This document shows, one piece after another, positions 25,156 through 35,474 of a stretch of DNA of 64,000 nucleotides (the first letter of the stretch is position 1; each line of letters begins with the position of its first letter). The notes beneath the pieces are model-generated. The model had not been told where the DNA came from, searched no databases, and saw only the letters and a list, made by a program, of their open reading frames with translations. The stretch comes from BOG-908 sp965199235 (GTDB taxonomy: Bacteria; Pseudomonadota; Alphaproteobacteria; Acetobacterales; Acetobacteraceae): the NCBI GenBank assembly GCA_965199235.1, contig CBDAQU010000001.1, positions 310,001 to 374,000 of the forward strand, written 5' to 3'. A program made the position numbers and the translations under genes.

Positions 25156-25459
25156 GGGTTAATTCGCGGGCTGCGACGATCCGCGATCGTCTGCCGTCCG
25201 CGCCTGTTCAAGACCGACAGGCGCCTGCGGCGGTCTCGAGCAGGCCGGGCGGCCGGCAGATGAGGCCCACATCGTCGAAAGCCGCCATCTGCAGCCCATT
25301 ACGCCAGCTCGTTGCCCAAAGCCTTGTCCACGTTCAGCCCCGAGGGCCAGCAACCCGCCTCGTGACATCCGCACCCCAGCCCACCATTTCACAGGCCGCG
25401 GGTTGACCCCGAAGCCGCGCGTCAGCACAACCGCGCCGTTGATCAACATTAGAGGCTTG
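25156..25459. other. Intergenic leader between hisD and infA
   Basis: 304 bases. It should hold the infA promoter and leader. I see no gene, repeat or clear terminator; AGAGG lies just before the infA ATG. Confidence 0.5.
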
Positions 25460-25681
25460 ATGTCCAAAGAAGACATGATCGAGTTCAGCGGTATCGTCAC
25501 CGAACTGCTGCCAAACGCGATGTTCCGGGTGAAACTTGACACCAACGAGCACTCCATCCTTGCCCAGGTCAGCGGCAAGATGCGCAAGAACCGCATCCGC
25601 GTCCTCGCAGGCGACCGCGTGAACGTGGAGATGACCCCCTACGACCTTAGCAAGGGCCGCATCACGTTCCGCTTCAAGTGA
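25460..25681 (+). CDS. infA: Translation initiation factor IF-1
   Basis: 73 residues, single S1/OB fold (MSKEDMIEFSGIVTELLPNA to LSKGRITFRFK), the usual IF-1 length. It binds the 30S A site during initiation. The open frame 19 codons upstream does not look like IF-1; ATG 25460 has AGAGG just before it. Its last codons and stop are the first unit of an 18-base tandem repeat. Confidence 0.95.
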   Translation: MSKEDMIEFSGIVTELLPNAMFRVKLDTNEHSILAQVSGKMRKNRIRVLAGDRVNVEMTPYDLSKGRITFRFK

Positions 25682-25769
25682 CCTGGCCGCTTCAAGTGAC
25701 CTGGCCGCTTCAAGTGACCTGGCCGCTACAAGTGACTTGGCCGCTCCAGGTGACCTGGCCGTTTCAAGC
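25670..25769 (+). repeat. 18-base tandem repeat copying the end of infA
   Basis: Units of CGCTTCAAGTGACCTGGC start at 25670, 25688 and 25706, then variants at 25724 and 25742 and a partial unit at 25760. Each exact unit contains the infA ending Arg-Phe-Lys-stop. The last units form the N-terminus of maf in another frame. Confidence 0.95.
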
Positions 25770-26348
25770 AATCCCCTGCCCGTCCCCCTGATCCTGGCGT
25801 CGGCCAGCCCACACCGCCTCACGCTGCTGGCGCAGATCGGCATCGTGCCGGACATGGTCGCACCGCAGGACGTCGACGAGACCCCGCGCCCGGGCGAACT
25901 GCCCCGCCCGCTGGCCGAGCGCCTGGCGCGGCAAAAGGCAAGCGCCGCGGCGACCCAGGGGGCCTTCGTGCTCGCCGCCGACACCGTGGTCGCCGTCGGC
26001 CGGCGCGCGCTGCCGAAGGCGGACACGCGCGACCAGGCGGAACGCTGCCTCACTCTGCTCTCCGGCCGTCGGCACCACGTCTACACCGCGGTGACCCTGA
26101 TCGCCCCAGACGGCGCAGCCTCCTCCAGGCTGTCCGAAAGCACCGTCATCTTCGCGCGGCTCACCGAGGACCAGAGGCGCGCCTACCTCGACGGCGGCGA
26201 GTGGCAGGGCAAGGCGGGCGGCTGCGCGATCCAGGGTGCCGCCGCCGCCTTCGTGCGCGCGCTGCACGGCAGCTACTCCGGCGTGGTCGGTTTGCCGCTG
26301 TTCGAATGCGCGCAGCTGCTGCGGGGCCGCGGCTACCTGGTTCCGTGA
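25737..26348 (+). CDS. maf: Nucleoside triphosphate pyrophosphatase, Maf family
   Basis: 203 residues from TTG 25737. Hydrolyses non-canonical or modified NTPs to NMPs. Motifs: LILASASPHRLTLLAQIGI, DVDETPRPGE, ARQKA, VLAADTVVAVGRRALPKA and the VVGLPLFECAQLL end. The first dozen residues (LAAPGDLAVSS) are encoded by the infA-derived repeat, so the start is uncertain; no clear ribosome-binding site. GTGA overlap with the RNase gene. Confidence 0.9.
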   Translation: MAAPGDLAVSSNPLPVPLILASASPHRLTLLAQIGIVPDMVAPQDVDETPRPGELPRPLAERLARQKASAAATQGAFVLAADTVVAVGRRALPKADTRDQAERCLTLLSGRRHHVYTAVTLIAPDGAASSRLSESTVIFARLTEDQRRAYLDGGEWQGKAGGCAIQGAAAAFVRALHGSYSGVVGLPLFECAQLLRGRGYLVP

Positions 26349-27430
26349 TCGCCATCCGCGCTTCCTGCGGCCCCGGCGAAGTCCGCGCGGCCGTGCTGGA
26401 CGGCGACACGCTCACCGCCTACGGCCTGTGGCGGCCCGGCGCCCCGGACGGCCTGGGCGACGTTCATGCCGCCCGCATCACCGCCCGCGTCCCGGCGATG
26501 GCCGGCGCCTTTGCCGACATCGGCACCACCAGCGGATTCCTGCCCGAAGGCGAGGGCGGCCGCCATCCAGAGGGAACCAGGCTGATCGTCCGGGTCGCGC
26601 GCACCGCGCAGGGCGGCAAGGGCCCTCGTCTGGCAGAGACGCCCGACCCCGCCGACCCCGACCCGCCGCGCCTGCTCAGGCGCGGCCCCCACGCCCTGGC
26701 CCGCCTGGCCGGCGCCCACCCGGACGCGCCGGTGCTGGTGGACGACGCCGCCATGCTGGCCCAGCTCCGCCCGCTTCTGGGCGCACGGCTCTCCCTGGTC
26801 GACCGTGCCTTCGACGACGCGCTGGAGTCCGCCGCCCAAGAGCTCGGGCTACGCTCGGCCGCGCTGCCCGGCGGCCTGCGCGCGACCTTCACGCCCACGC
26901 CCGCGCTGACCGCGATCGACCTGGACGGCGGGTCGGCCACCGCCGCGCGAGCGGGAAAATCCGCGGGCCAGCTCGCCGCCAACCGCGCCGCCCTCCCCGC
27001 TCTGGCGCGCCAGGTCGCCCTTCGCAACCTCTCCGGCGCGATCCTGGTCGACCTGGCCGGCATCCCCGCGCGCCGGCGCGCCGCCCTGGCGCCCGACCTG
27101 CAGCAGGCGCTGTCGCACGACCCCGCCCGGCCGCGCTTCCTCGGTTTCAGCCATCTCGGCCTGGCCGAGATCGTCAGACCGCGCAGCGCCGCCCCGCTGC
27201 ACGAGCTGCTCGCCGGGCCGCACGCCGCAGGCCTTGCCGCCCTGCGCCTGCTCGCCGCCGAGCCAGCAGCCCGGCGTCCCGCCCTGCGCGCCTCGCCCGC
27301 CGTCGCGGCCGCGCTGCAGGCCGACCCCGCCGCCCTGCCCGACCTTGCACGGCGGCTGACCCATCCCCTCATCCTGCACGCCGACCCCACCCTGCCCCGC
27401 ACGGCCTGGGTCATCGAGGACGCATCGTGA
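26345..27430 (+). CDS. rng: Ribonuclease E/G family endonuclease (short form)
   Basis: 361 residues from GTG 26345, overlapping the maf stop. RNase E/G catalytic core: an S1-like N-terminal region (GAFADIGTTSGFLPEGEGG), the two metal-binding aspartates in LTAIDLDGGSATA and GAILVDLAGIP, and AANRAALPALARQVALRNL. The zinc-link cysteines and long scaffold tail of RNase E are absent. Strongly Ala/Pro/Arg-rich and divergent, typical of short versions next to maf and yacG. Likely acts on rRNA or mRNA. Confidence 0.85.
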   Translation: MIAIRASCGPGEVRAAVLDGDTLTAYGLWRPGAPDGLGDVHAARITARVPAMAGAFADIGTTSGFLPEGEGGRHPEGTRLIVRVARTAQGGKGPRLAETPDPADPDPPRLLRRGPHALARLAGAHPDAPVLVDDAAMLAQLRPLLGARLSLVDRAFDDALESAAQELGLRSAALPGGLRATFTPTPALTAIDLDGGSATAARAGKSAGQLAANRAALPALARQVALRNLSGAILVDLAGIPARRRAALAPDLQQALSHDPARPRFLGFSHLGLAEIVRPRSAAPLHELLAGPHAAGLAALRLLAAEPAARRPALRASPAVAAALQADPAALPDLARRLTHPLILHADPTLPRTAWVIEDAS

Positions 27431-27603
27431 CCAGACCCTGCCCGATCTGCGGACAACCGGGCAACGACGCCCACCGCCCGTTCTGCTCGGCCCGCTGCGC
27501 CGACATCGACCTCGGCCGCTGGCTGACCGCCCAATACGTCGTCCCGGCAGACGCACCTGCCGACGGGGACGGCGCGCTTGATCACCTCGAACCGGTAGAG
27601 TAA
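27427..27603 (+). CDS. yacG: DNA gyrase inhibitor YacG (zinc-binding)
   Basis: 58 residues from GTG 27427 (GTGA overlap). Treble-clef zinc site: CPICG near the start and FCSARCADIDLGRWL, the YacG signature. In E. coli it binds GyrB and inhibits gyrase. Last gene of the infA-maf-rng-yacG run, followed by tRNA-Phe. Confidence 0.9.
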   Translation: MTRPCPICGQPGNDAHRPFCSARCADIDLGRWLTAQYVVPADAPADGDGALDHLEPVE

Positions 27604-27623
27604 GCCTCCCGCCTCCAAGCGGA

Positions 27624-27699
27624 GCCCAGGTAGCTCAGTTGGTAGAGCATGCGACTGAAAATCGCAGTGTCAGTGGTTCAATTCCACTCCTGGGCACCA
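27624..27699 (+). tRNA. tRNA-Phe (anticodon GAA)
   Basis: 76-base cloverleaf with encoded CCA. The acceptor arms GCCCAGG and CCTGGGC pair; the D arm is in TAGCTCAGTTGGTAGAGCA, the anticodon loop ACTGAAAAT gives GAA, and the T arm holds GGTTCAATTCC. Confidence 0.97.
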
Positions 27700-27715
27700 T
27701 TGCGGACATACTGGG

Positions 27716-28021
27716 ATGAGCAAGATCGAACCCCTTCCAGCAACCGTGCGGACGGTCGCGACCGGCTGGACGGACACGCTCCTGATCTGCCGCAAATGCA
27801 GCAAGAAGCTGCATGGCGGCTTCGGCGCCGGAGGCGAGGAAACGCTGCGCCAGGCCGTCCGAGGCGCCCTCCGCGCCGCCGGCAGGCGCGGCCAGGTCGG
27901 CATCATCGAGGTGGGCTGCCTGGGAATCTGCCCCAAGCGAGCGGTCACCACGGCGCGCGCCAGCCAGCCCGGCATCTTCACCATCGTGCCCAAAGGCCAT
28001 CCAGCCGCCGCCCTGCTTTAA
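27716..28021 (+). CDS. Thioredoxin-like [2Fe-2S] ferredoxin-type protein
   Basis: 101 residues with four cysteines placed as in thioredoxin-fold [2Fe-2S] ferredoxins: LLICRKCSKKLHGG (two) and IEVGCLGICPKRAVTT (two). Role unknown; probably electron transfer or cofactor delivery. It starts 16 bases after tRNA-Phe. Its TAA stop is supplied by the first bases of a dispersed repeat (copy B). Confidence 0.8.
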   Translation: MSKIEPLPATVRTVATGWTDTLLICRKCSKKLHGGFGAGGEETLRQAVRGALRAAGRRGQVGIIEVGCLGICPKRAVTTARASQPGIFTIVPKGHPAAALL

Positions 28022-28120
28022 AGCAATGTCACGCAGACCAAAACGTCCGGAGTGACGAAATTGCTCGTTAACAGGGCCTAGACCCGTTTGAGGTCGGCCT
28101 GCTCTCCTCTCGAGCCGACC
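28019..28120. repeat. Structured dispersed repeat, copy B (first half conserved)
   Basis: Starts TAAAGCAATGTCACGCAGAC like copy A and stays similar to about 28090. The second half differs but keeps a hairpin, GGTCGGC pairing with GCCGACC. Its first three bases are the stop codon of the preceding gene. Confidence 0.75.
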
Positions 28121-28182
28121 GTGCAGCCAACGCTCCGGCACGCCAGTCCTTGGTGTCAGCCCCGCTTGTCGGGGTGATTCCC

Positions 28183-28230
28183 GGTCAAGGCCGCCGCAGG
28201 CGCCCCGAAGCGGCTCAGCCTGGAGGGCGA
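28183..28230 (+). repeat. Dispersed repeat D, copy 2
   Basis: Matches 14634-14682: GGTCAAGGCCGCCGCAGGCG with a CAGCCTGGAGGGCGA tail. It ends 38 bases before alaS. A small hairpin CCCCGC...GGGG precedes it (28161-28174). Confidence 0.8.
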
Positions 28231-28267
28231 ACTTCCCTCCCCGCCGCCCCTGCGCTACGTCCGCCCC

Positions 28268-30907
<2,640 letters not shown>

Positions 30908-31174
30908 CCCCGACACCCTGCGGCCCGCCGATCGTCGCGAGGCCACCAGCCTAAGCAATCCGCCGCGGGCCCAGGGACCTCGCGTGGCCAGGACAGCGGC
31001 ACGCCCGTCGGACACCGGCAACCCGTATCGCCGGCTTGCAGGCTCGACGGGCAGCACGCCATCGAGACGAGGCCGGTCCAGGCGTTTTGCATAGGCGCAT
31101 CGCCGCCAATACTTCGAGATGCGGTCAGCCCTTCAGTATATCCGCCAACTCATCGACTACGTTAAAAACGGTCC

Positions 31175-31195
31175 GATACCGTATCGATATGATAC
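31175..31195. promoter_or_regulatory. Candidate operator: three GATAC half-sites
   Basis: GATAC-c-GTATC-gatat-GATAC: two overlapping perfect inverted repeats that share the middle half-site. It lies 12 bases upstream of a possible -35 box. The regulator is unknown. Confidence 0.4.
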
Positions 31196-31207
31196 TGATC
31201 CAGTGAT

Positions 31208-31235
31208 TTGTGTTGCTTCTCGTCTACCGTAATGT
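31208..31235 (+). promoter_or_regulatory. Candidate sigma70-type promoter
   Basis: TTGTGT at 31208-31213 and TAATGT at 31230-31235, 16-base spacer, about 90 bases before the ATG at 31326. Moderate matches only. Confidence 0.3.
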
Positions 31236-31325
31236 TCTGGTGTTCACTCAAGTAACGACCACCCGCGTGACAGGTTTTTGTTTCTATTGGTTAATACAAC
31301 CAAAGAACTCAACTGGAGGTGTAGA

Positions 31326-32549
31326 ATGAAAATTTTCCTTTTCGCCTGCGCAGCCCTGATGCTGCCGGTGGCAGCCCACGCCGCAGCCTTCCCGCCAAAT
31401 TGCAACCCCTCGCCCACGGCAGGAGACGACACCACGGATTTCTGCACGACCGAGTATTTCCCCGATCCCTCACGCTCGCTCCAACCCAACGCCGCAGCCG
31501 CCCTGGGACACAACCTGCCCAATGTGGGCCTGACGAACCTGACGGACTACGTGTTCGGTCAGTCCGCCGCCGGATCCAACGTCCGGTCGTTTCAGGACGT
31601 GCTGAACACCTTCTTCACACGTCCGCTGTCGGGCGAAACGATCGATCCCTCACAAGCAGCCCCGAACGTGGCGCCAGCAGACACCGCAGGAGACAGCTTC
31701 CAGTTCGGCGTCTACCGCACCTTTCCCATGGGAAGCAGGAACCAGAACCTGCTGGTCACAGCCAACGGACTTCATTTCAAGAGCATCTGCTCGAACAACA
31801 GGACCAACTGCACCCAGGGCAACATCTGGTCTGGCATGATACGCCCGCAATTCGTTTTTTTACCGAATCAGACCCTGAAATTCGTGTTCACCAGCCCGCC
31901 CGGCTGCAAGGAATGGTTCGCCATGTGGGAATTCTCCGGCGAGGAAACCTCCGGCTTCAACACAGGCCCGAATCAGATCTACAGCTCCGTCAACGGCCTC
32001 AGCTACGAATTCGACACGCCCGACAACTTCACCACCTGTTACGCCTACCCCGCAACGGCCGCAGGACACGGGATCATCGACGGCTTTCCCTACGAAGCCA
32101 ACGGAATCAGCTACTCGACATACTGGCCAAGCGGAAACGGCTGGATCTATCACAACGGCCAGGGCGAGGAACCGTACCTCGAAACGCCGCCCCAACTCGC
32201 CATCAACGCCGGAAGACACGAATACGTCGTCTCGTGGGACAACACCGTTCCGACACAGAGCATCATATCGTCGTTCCTCGACGGTCGGCTCATCCACCAG
32301 CACCTCTTCGACTGGTCGCTCAACGCCGGCAACCCGACGCCGAACGGCCAGCCCCTCGGCCTGGTCGTGATGGTCTCCCAACAGAGCTTCCCCTCGTTCG
32401 CGCAAGCCGGAGAACCGCTCCAGCAAAGCGATTTGGGAGATGGCGTGCTCTACGAACTCGCTCAGTTCAGCGGCTTCATCTCCCAGGCAACAGCGTTGAA
32501 CTACGCGCCACCTGGGACAATCAACGGTTGCGGGGGTGAGTGTCCGTAA
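31326..32549 (+). CDS. Secreted protein with concanavalin/jelly-roll-like pattern (possible GH16-like)
   Basis: 407 residues. Very clear start: GGAGG seven bases before ATG, and signal peptide MKIFLFACAALMLPVAAHA. The rest is rich in Asn, Ser, Thr and aromatics, as in extracellular beta proteins. GRHEYVVSWDNTV, SSFLDGRLIHQHLFDW and PLGLVVMVSQQ resemble the last strands of GH16/LamG jelly-roll domains, and WFAMWEFSGEETSG could hold acidic catalytic residues, but no definite GH16 ExDxxE motif is present. Cysteines are few and spaced for disulfides. I cannot name the family. Less GC-rich in style than its neighbours; likely accessory. Confidence 0.7.
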   Translation: MKIFLFACAALMLPVAAHAAAFPPNCNPSPTAGDDTTDFCTTEYFPDPSRSLQPNAAAALGHNLPNVGLTNLTDYVFGQSAAGSNVRSFQDVLNTFFTRPLSGETIDPSQAAPNVAPADTAGDSFQFGVYRTFPMGSRNQNLLVTANGLHFKSICSNNRTNCTQGNIWSGMIRPQFVFLPNQTLKFVFTSPPGCKEWFAMWEFSGEETSGFNTGPNQIYSSVNGLSYEFDTPDNFTTCYAYPATAAGHGIIDGFPYEANGISYSTYWPSGNGWIYHNGQGEEPYLETPPQLAINAGRHEYVVSWDNTVPTQSIISSFLDGRLIHQHLFDWSLNAGNPTPNGQPLGLVVMVSQQSFPSFAQAGEPLQQSDLGDGVLYELAQFSGFISQATALNYAPPGTINGCGGECP

Positions 32550-32605
32550 AAGCTTGGGGGACGCTGTCCCCCAACCCCCCTGCCGGGTCAGGGACCCCAG
32601 ACCTC
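32549..32605. repeat. GC hairpin repeat after the secreted-protein gene
   Basis: AAAAGCTTG, then GGGGGACGCTGTCCCCC (a perfect 7-base-pair hairpin with a 3-base loop), then a C-rich run. It resembles intergenic repeats I associate with Acetobacteraceae and, without a T-run, could still stop transcription. Confidence 0.55.
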
Positions 32606-32727
32606 CATTTCTTAAGAAGCCGTGACATTCGGCCTGGGACATGTCACGAACGATTCGTTAACCATCGGCTAGGTTTTCGACACACCATCATCCGGGACAC
32701 GCCGTCTGTGCCGGTCAGTCGAAAAGG

Positions 32728-33927
32728 ATGAACATGATGTCCGGCGAACTGAGCCGTTTAAGCAGCCGCCGGGCGCCCTTTTCGGCCACACGCTCAAGCG
32801 AAATCAGGTCGCTTACAGGCATCCGCGGCGTCGCCGCCATCATGGTCGTGCTCTACCATTACTTCCAAGACAGCAAGGGAACTCCGCTCCTCCACGCGGC
32901 CGTCTTCCACGGCTACATCGGGGTGGACCTCTTCTTCGTTCTCAGCGGCTTCGTCATCGCACTCAACTATGCGAAGACGTTCGATACGTTTTCCTCGCGC
33001 GCCTACCTCGAGTTCCTCGGCAAGAGGCTCGCTCGGGTATATCCACTCTATCTGCTGATGACGTTGCTCGCCGCAGCCTTCATGTGGGGCGGCCTGACCG
33101 CTCGCCCTGCGCCCTCGGCGGCCGAGCTGGGCAGCAACCTGCTGATGGTCCAGACATGGGGCTTGGCCGACAGCATCGATGCGCCTGCCTGGTCGATCAG
33201 CACGGAATGGGCCGCCTACCTGATGTTCCCGCTTATGGTCCACCTCGTCCTCACCCGCCGGGCACTGTGCGCGGCCGCATCGTGCGTCGCGCTGGCCGCT
33301 GTCGTTATCCTGTCGTCGATGAGCGCGGCAGAACTCAACCAGGTCGCGGGCGGGCACATCCTGCGAAGCGGCCCGATGGACATAACCGGCCTCGGAACCC
33401 CCTACCCGTTGCTCCGCTGTCTCGCATCCTTCGTGATGGGCATGACCGCCACCCGGCTGGCCGTGCGGGCCAGGGCCGGAGCCGCCGGAAACTGGCGATA
33501 TGCCGGCGACGTCACCTTTGCGGTCGTGCTGCTGCTGTGGATCACGCCCGGAACCGACGTTCTGCTGATCGCCGCCTTCGTGGCCCTGGTCGTCGCCCTG
33601 TCGTTCGAGCGGTCACTGACCGCACGGGTGCTGGCCACGCCCGTGATCTACTGGCTTGGAGAAATCTCCTACTCGATCTACCTGGTCCATGTGCCCATCG
33701 AAAACCTCGTGCGCCGGCCGCTGAAGGCGCAGCTCAACCTGCACCACATCCCGCACGCCTATTCGCTGGCGGGCGTGGTTCCCCTGGTGATCACGCTCCT
33801 GGTCGCAACCCTCACGTTCTACACCGTGGAAAAACCCGCCCGCCGCGCGGTCCGCAGCCTCACGCACCTCCGCCTCGTCCCGATCCAAACCGAACCCGCC
33901 GCCCCCCTGACCCCATACGCAGGGTAG
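32728..33927 (+). CDS. Membrane acyltransferase, acyltransferase-3 (OafA/YrhL) family
   Basis: 399 residues, about ten hydrophobic segments. N-terminal signature IRSLTGIRGVAAIMVVLYHY with the catalytic-type His, GYIGVDLFFVLSGFVIALNY, KRLARVYPLYLLMT, and WSISTEWAAYLMFPLMV. Such proteins O-acylate sugars of polysaccharides or lipids in the inner membrane. AAGG lies better for the ATG at 32734 than for 32728. The substrate is not evident; the preceding secreted protein is not an obvious partner. Confidence 0.88.
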   Translation: MNMMSGELSRLSSRRAPFSATRSSEIRSLTGIRGVAAIMVVLYHYFQDSKGTPLLHAAVFHGYIGVDLFFVLSGFVIALNYAKTFDTFSSRAYLEFLGKRLARVYPLYLLMTLLAAAFMWGGLTARPAPSAAELGSNLLMVQTWGLADSIDAPAWSISTEWAAYLMFPLMVHLVLTRRALCAAASCVALAAVVILSSMSAAELNQVAGGHILRSGPMDITGLGTPYPLLRCLASFVMGMTATRLAVRARAGAAGNWRYAGDVTFAVVLLLWITPGTDVLLIAAFVALVVALSFERSLTARVLATPVIYWLGEISYSIYLVHVPIENLVRRPLKAQLNLHHIPHAYSLAGVVPLVITLLVATLTFYTVEKPARRAVRSLTHLRLVPIQTEPAAPLTPYAG

Positions 33928-34037
33928 GCTTCAGCACGGGATTTACATGCCCGACATTTCCACGGATTACGGCGCGGGCCGGAATTCGACGGTTTCTCCT
34001 CTGGATGTCGTGGGCCTGACGCCCACCGGTGCATTAC

Positions 34038-34071
34038 GGCAACGTAGCTCAGTCAAAGAGCACCAGACTTC
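34038..34071 (+). pseudogene. 5' fragment of a tRNA gene
   Basis: GGCAACGTAGCTCAGTCAAA continues to GAGCACCAGACTTC: acceptor strand, intact D stem (GCTC/GAGC) and 5' side of an anticodon stem. No matching 3' half (no GGTTCGA arm, no CGTTGCC) follows. It looks like a remnant left beside the toxin-antitoxin genes, as at integration or excision scars. Confidence 0.45.
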
Positions 34072-34163
34072 ATCGTCGAACGACAATGACCACGCTGCAG
34101 TGCGCATCCACGATACCTGCTTCACCCTTGCCTCTCGTAAGGAAACTCCTTACCAGACGCATC

Positions 34164-34382
34164 ATGATTACGAGCAAGCTCACTAGCAAAGCCCAAACCA
34201 CAATACCTCAATCGGTTCGAGCCGCCCTGCGTTTACGAGAGGGTGACGACATTGCTTATGCCATCGAGCCGGGCCGTGTGGTGCTGACGCGGGCACAGCC
34301 AGACCACCCGCGGGACGATCCGTTCGCAACGTTCTCCGAATGGGATAGCCCCGCCGACGCTGAAGCCTATGCCGGACTGTGA
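34164..34382 (+). CDS. AbrB/SpoVT-type antitoxin
   Basis: 72 residues from ATG 34164. Swapped-hairpin DNA-binding domain: ITSKLTSKAQTTIPQSVRAA, LRLREGDDIAYAIEPGRVVL. The C-terminal tail (FATFSEWDSPADAEAYAGL) would bind the toxin. It overlaps the downstream toxin gene by 14 bases, the usual arrangement; the pair probably represses its own promoter. Confidence 0.9.
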   Translation: MITSKLTSKAQTTIPQSVRAALRLREGDDIAYAIEPGRVVLTRAQPDHPRDDPFATFSEWDSPADAEAYAGL

Positions 34383-34719
34383 GGTCTGGGACCTCGTCCG
34401 CGTTCCCTTCCCCTACACCAACCGCCCCATACAGCAACGCCGGCCGGCTCTGGTGGTGGCGGCGCCGCAGGCCCCGGGGGCGCCGAGGCTGCTGTGGGTG
34501 CTGATGGTGACCAGCGCGGCGAATAGAGGCTGGCCGGGCGATGTGGCTGTGTCTGACCTTGCCGCCGCGGGTTTGCCGGCTGCTTCCGTCGTTCGATCCG
34601 CGAAGATTGCCACGATCGAGGCACAGGACGCGGAGCGGATCGGCGCGCTGCCCGAGGCGGACCGGCCGCTGGTCGCCATCGCCTTGCGCGATAGCCTCGC
34701 CCAAGCCCTAATCGGCTGA
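34369..34719 (+). CDS. PemK/MazF-type toxin (mRNA interferase)
   Basis: 116 residues, PemK-like fold: EVWDLVRVPFPYTNRPIQQR, RPALVVAAPQ, and SVVRSAKIATIEAQDAERIG. Members cleave mRNA and arrest growth until neutralised by the antitoxin encoded in the overlapping upstream gene. Full length with no visible damage. Confidence 0.9.
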   Translation: MPDCEVWDLVRVPFPYTNRPIQQRRPALVVAAPQAPGAPRLLWVLMVTSAANRGWPGDVAVSDLAAAGLPAASVVRSAKIATIEAQDAERIGALPEADRPLVAIALRDSLAQALIG

Positions 34720-34804
34720 TCCACCGTCTCGCACGTCGAGGTCACATCCCGCCGCTGAGGAGCGCACTTCTTTCAAGACTGCGCGGACAGCCTTTCAATG
34801 GCGT

Positions 34805-35020
34805 CTAGCCGGAGAGCACGACGTCTTTGCGGGCCAGCGTCTCTGTAATCGACGTGGCTGGAGCGGTGTCTTTGGGGTCGTTGGCTGCTTCGAGGTCTGC
34901 GAGTTCGGCGTAGACTCGCAAGCCTCTTAAACTTTCGCGCGCCAGGCTGCCGTCCGATGTGACACCGTCGGTGAGCCGTAGAACCCGCTGGGCGAGTTCG
35001 TCGCGGTGCTTGGTGGACAT
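34805..35020 (-). CDS. Small protein, unknown function
   Basis: 71 residues, hydrophilic and mostly helical (HRDELAQRVLRLTDGV, RVYAELADLEAANDPKD). The leader CAGCGGGAGC supplies a GGGAG ribosome-binding site nine bases before ATG; the next minus-strand gene (35145-35414) has the same ten-base leader. No family recognised. Confidence 0.5.
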   Translation of the reverse strand: MSTKHRDELAQRVLRLTDGVTSDGSLARESLRGLRVYAELADLEAANDPKDTAPATSITETLARKDVVLSG

Positions 35021-35144
35021 GTCGATATGCTCCCGCTGAGCGCCCGTACTGAGCTGAACGGGCTGCTTTGGGTAGTCCGGCTTGGATTACGGCATGATGA
35101 ACCGGGTGTGTCTTCGTGTGACAGTCGGGGTATGTCTCTACGGA

Positions 35145-35414
35145 TCAGCCTCGGGGCGCCCTTGCCAGAAGGTCCTCTATGGCCCTGGCTGTCCTAGACG
35201 TGTTGTCGGCGACCTGGAATAGAGCCGCGATGGCGCCAAACAGGGTTCCAGCGATGACCAAGCCGATGAAGCCGCCGATGGTGGCGCCGATCAGGAACCC
35301 CATGTGGGCGCTGTGAGACGCAGCGCCGCCGCCGAGTATGCCCAGTATCACAACGAGGATCGCCGCGGCACCGACGAGAAATCTGCCTACTGAGACGAGG
35401 ATGCCCACTGCCAT
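35145..35414 (-). CDS. Small membrane protein, unknown function
   Basis: 89 residues from ATG 35414 (leader CAGCGGGAGC just upstream). Two hydrophobic segments, VGRFLVGAAAILVVILGILG and MGFLIGATIGGFIGLVIAG, then a short amphipathic tail (RTARAIEDLLARAPRG). Inner-membrane location expected. Shares its leader with the 71-residue protein gene, so both may be expressed alike. Confidence 0.55.
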   Translation of the reverse strand: MAVGILVSVGRFLVGAAAILVVILGILGGGAASHSAHMGFLIGATIGGFIGLVIAGTLFGAIAALFQVADNTSRTARAIEDLLARAPRG

Positions 35415-35474
35415 GCGCTCCCGCTGAAGCGTGCAAGGTTGCACAGCGGGAACACTTAGCCCAGCCCCGGCACG

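Larger units (their letters stand above)
30908..31325. other. Long intergenic region upstream of the secreted jelly-roll-like gene
   Basis: 418 bases; the second half becomes AT-rich and holds a candidate operator (31175-31195) and a candidate promoter (31208-31235). The first half shows no gene, terminator or repeat that I recognise. Confidence 0.5.

Noticed and set aside
25670..25769. CRISPR-like array
   Set aside because: Units are directly adjacent with no spacers and copy the infA end; no cas genes in the window.
34038..34115. Complete tRNA gene
   Set aside because: The D arm is present, but there is no T arm or pairing 3' acceptor strand.
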